NCBI GenBank assembly: GCA_012798365.1
Contig: JAAZNH010000178.1
Coordinates: 1-14,380, forward strand
Length of the DNA stretch: 14,380 nt
Direction: 5' to 3'
Source of the DNA: Methanomicrobiales archaeon
GTDB lineage: Archaea > Halobacteriota > Methanomicrobia > Methanomicrobiales > Methanospirillaceae
Shown here: one piece after another, positions 13,183 through 14,380 of the stretch
How the letters are laid out: every line of letters begins with the position of its first letter
How positions within the stretch are numbered: position 1 is the stretch's first letter
The notes under the pieces: generated by a model
What the model was told of the DNA's origin: nothing
What the model saw: only the letters and a program-made list of their open reading frames with translations
The model's database searches: none
Program-made: the position numbers and the translations under genes

Positions 13183-14380
13183 AGCAGATCCTCATCACGG
13201 GCGATCGTTCCGGCAGCGGAAAGACGAGCATCACGCTTGCCCTTGCCGCCCTGCTTTCCCGCACGAGCCGGGTTCAGGCCTTCAAGGTCGGCATGGATTA
13301 CATTGATCCCTCGTACCTTTCTGCGGTCTCGGGCCGTCCGTGCAGGAATCTTGACAGTTACACCCTCTCTGCAGATCAGATCCGGGCCATGTATTCCCAT
13401 GGCTGCCGCGGCGCTGATGTCGCCATTGTCGAGGGAGTGCGCGGCTTGTACGAAGGTGCAGAAGCGCTTGATGATACCGGGAGCACTGCATCGGTTGCAA
13501 AAACCCTTGACCTCCCGGTGGTGCTTGTTGTGTCAGCGCAGAGCATAACACGGAGCGCTGCCGCAATTGTCAAAGGCTTCCAGACCCTGGACCCGGAAAT
13601 CCGGATTTCCGGCGTCATCCTCAACAACATCCATGGCGGGTCGCACCGGGTTAAGGCAGAGAAGGCGATTGAACACTACTGCGGCATTCCGGTTATCGGG
13701 GCCATCCCCCGGATGGAGGAGATGCAGCTTGCGATGCGGCACCTGGGCCTCGTGCCCTACCGGGAAGGTTCGGGCCGCGGCGATTTTGACAACCGGATCG
13801 CGGTGATCACGGAGATGATTGGGAAATATGTTGATCTCGATGCTTTCCGTTTGCTCATGAAAGATGCTCCGGTACCTGACGTTTCCGGGAACTGGTATTC
13901 TGCTCCGGAAAAAACCGACGTGAAAATCGGTGTTGCGTACGATGAAGCGTTCAACTTCTATTACGCAGATCTCTTTTTCCTCCTGCACGCCTCGGGTGCG
14001 GAAGTGGTCCGGTTCAGTCCGGTCCATGATGCGCTCCCCAATGCGGACGGCTACATCATTGGCGGGGGATACCCGGAACTGTTCCTTGATGAGCTGGAAA
14101 AGAATGACCGGATGCGCGAGGCCCTGTACGAAGTCTCCCGGTCCGGCACTCCAGTCTATGCGGAATGCGGCGGCCTGATGTACCTGACCGAATCGATGAC
14201 CCTGAACAAGGGCTGGCAGGGGAGGGAGGATGACCATACCGCGGAGATGTGCGGGGTGTTCTCCGGCACAACGCGGATGCCGGCACGCCGCGTGGTCAGT
14301 TACGTGGAAGGCACCTGTGCTGCAGAATCGCCCCTTGGTGCCGCATCATTCCGGGGCCATGAATTCCATTACTCGGAAGT
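13179..14380 (+). CDS. cfbB: CfbB, Ni-sirohydrochlorin a,c-diamide synthase (partial, runs off right edge)
   Basis: Translation from ATG 13179 is open for 400 codons to the window end. The N-terminal dethiobiotin synthetase-like domain has a P-loop GDRSGSGKTS (8-17), then FKVGMDYIDPSYLS and VAIVEGVRGLYEG. The C-terminal part is a class I glutamine amidotransferase with YIIGGGYPELF and the nucleophile Cys330 in YAECGGLMYL; GHEFHYSE lies at the very end. Known role: amidates the a and c acetate side chains of Ni-sirohydrochlorin, using glutamine and ATP. CbiA for cobyrinate is a close homologue, so the F430 role comes from context. GGAG at 13169-13172 and the ATGA overlap with cfbD support the start. 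Probably about 450-500 residues in full. Confidence 0.94.
   Translation, partial: MKQILITGDRSGSGKTSITLALAALLSRTSRVQAFKVGMDYIDPSYLSAVSGRPCRNLDSYTLSADQIRAMYSHGCRGADVAIVEGVRGLYEGAEALDDTGSTASVAKTLDLPVVLVVSAQSITRSAAAIVKGFQTLDPEIRISGVILNNIHGGSHRVKAEKAIEHYCGIPVIGAIPRMEEMQLAMRHLGLVPYREGSGRGDFDNRIAVITEMIGKYVDLDAFRLLMKDAPVPDVSGNWYSAPEKTDVKIGVAYDEAFNFYYADLFFLLHASGAEVVRFSPVHDALPNADGYIIGGGYPELFLDELEKNDRMREALYEVSRSGTPVYAECGGLMYLTESMTLNKGWQGREDDHTAEMCGVFSGTTRMPARRVVSYVEGTCAAESPLGAASFRGHEFHYSE

Overview
The window comes from a hydrogen-using methanogenic archaeon, most likely order Methanomicrobiales and possibly Methanoregula-like (inference from gene content and style, no search was run). Support: a run of coenzyme F430 biosynthesis genes, a methanogenesis marker protein 9 homologue, NiFe-hydrogenase maturation genes, an archaeosine-type radical SAM protein, a tRNA-Ser without an encoded CCA tail, archaeal TATA-like elements, and oligo-T terminators.

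Layout. (1) Positions 1-709, minus strand: 5' part of a radical SAM protein of the RaSEA type (archaeosine tRNA modification), running off the left edge. (2) 995-2092, plus: a secreted, C-terminally anchored surface protein. (3) 2292-2376, plus: tRNA-Ser(UGA), followed by oligo-T terminators. (4) 2542-2955, minus: a small four-helix membrane protein, divergent from (5) 3133-4697, plus: tightly packed hypC-hypA-hypE. (6) 4737-6092, minus: a membrane-bound PAS histidine kinase, convergent with hypE. (7) 6342-8831, minus: an overlapping three-gene set, marker protein 9 (NifR3-like barrel plus an eight-Cys domain), a CitG-family protein and a DUF447 flavoprotein. (8) 8832-9801: nearly 1 kb without a credible gene, made of A-rich low-complexity DNA around a GC-richer core with hairpins and repeats. 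(9) 9802-10257, minus: a small PD-(D/E)XK-type nuclease. (10) 10478-14380, plus: cfbA-cfbE-cfbD-cfbB, the last cut by the right edge.

How it fits together. The two plus-strand operons share a nickel theme: HypA and HypC/E build the NiFe centre of hydrogenases, and the Cfb enzymes insert nickel into sirohydrochlorin and convert it to F430, the cofactor of methyl-coenzyme M reductase. cfbC, the reductase partner of CfbD, is not visible and may lie beyond the right edge. The least explained parts are the marker 9-CitG-DUF447 operon, which looks like an uncharacterised methanogen cofactor or modification pathway, and the structured island at 9277-9534. Two real genes are open at the window edges (1-709 minus and 13179-14380 plus) and were found by hand translation.
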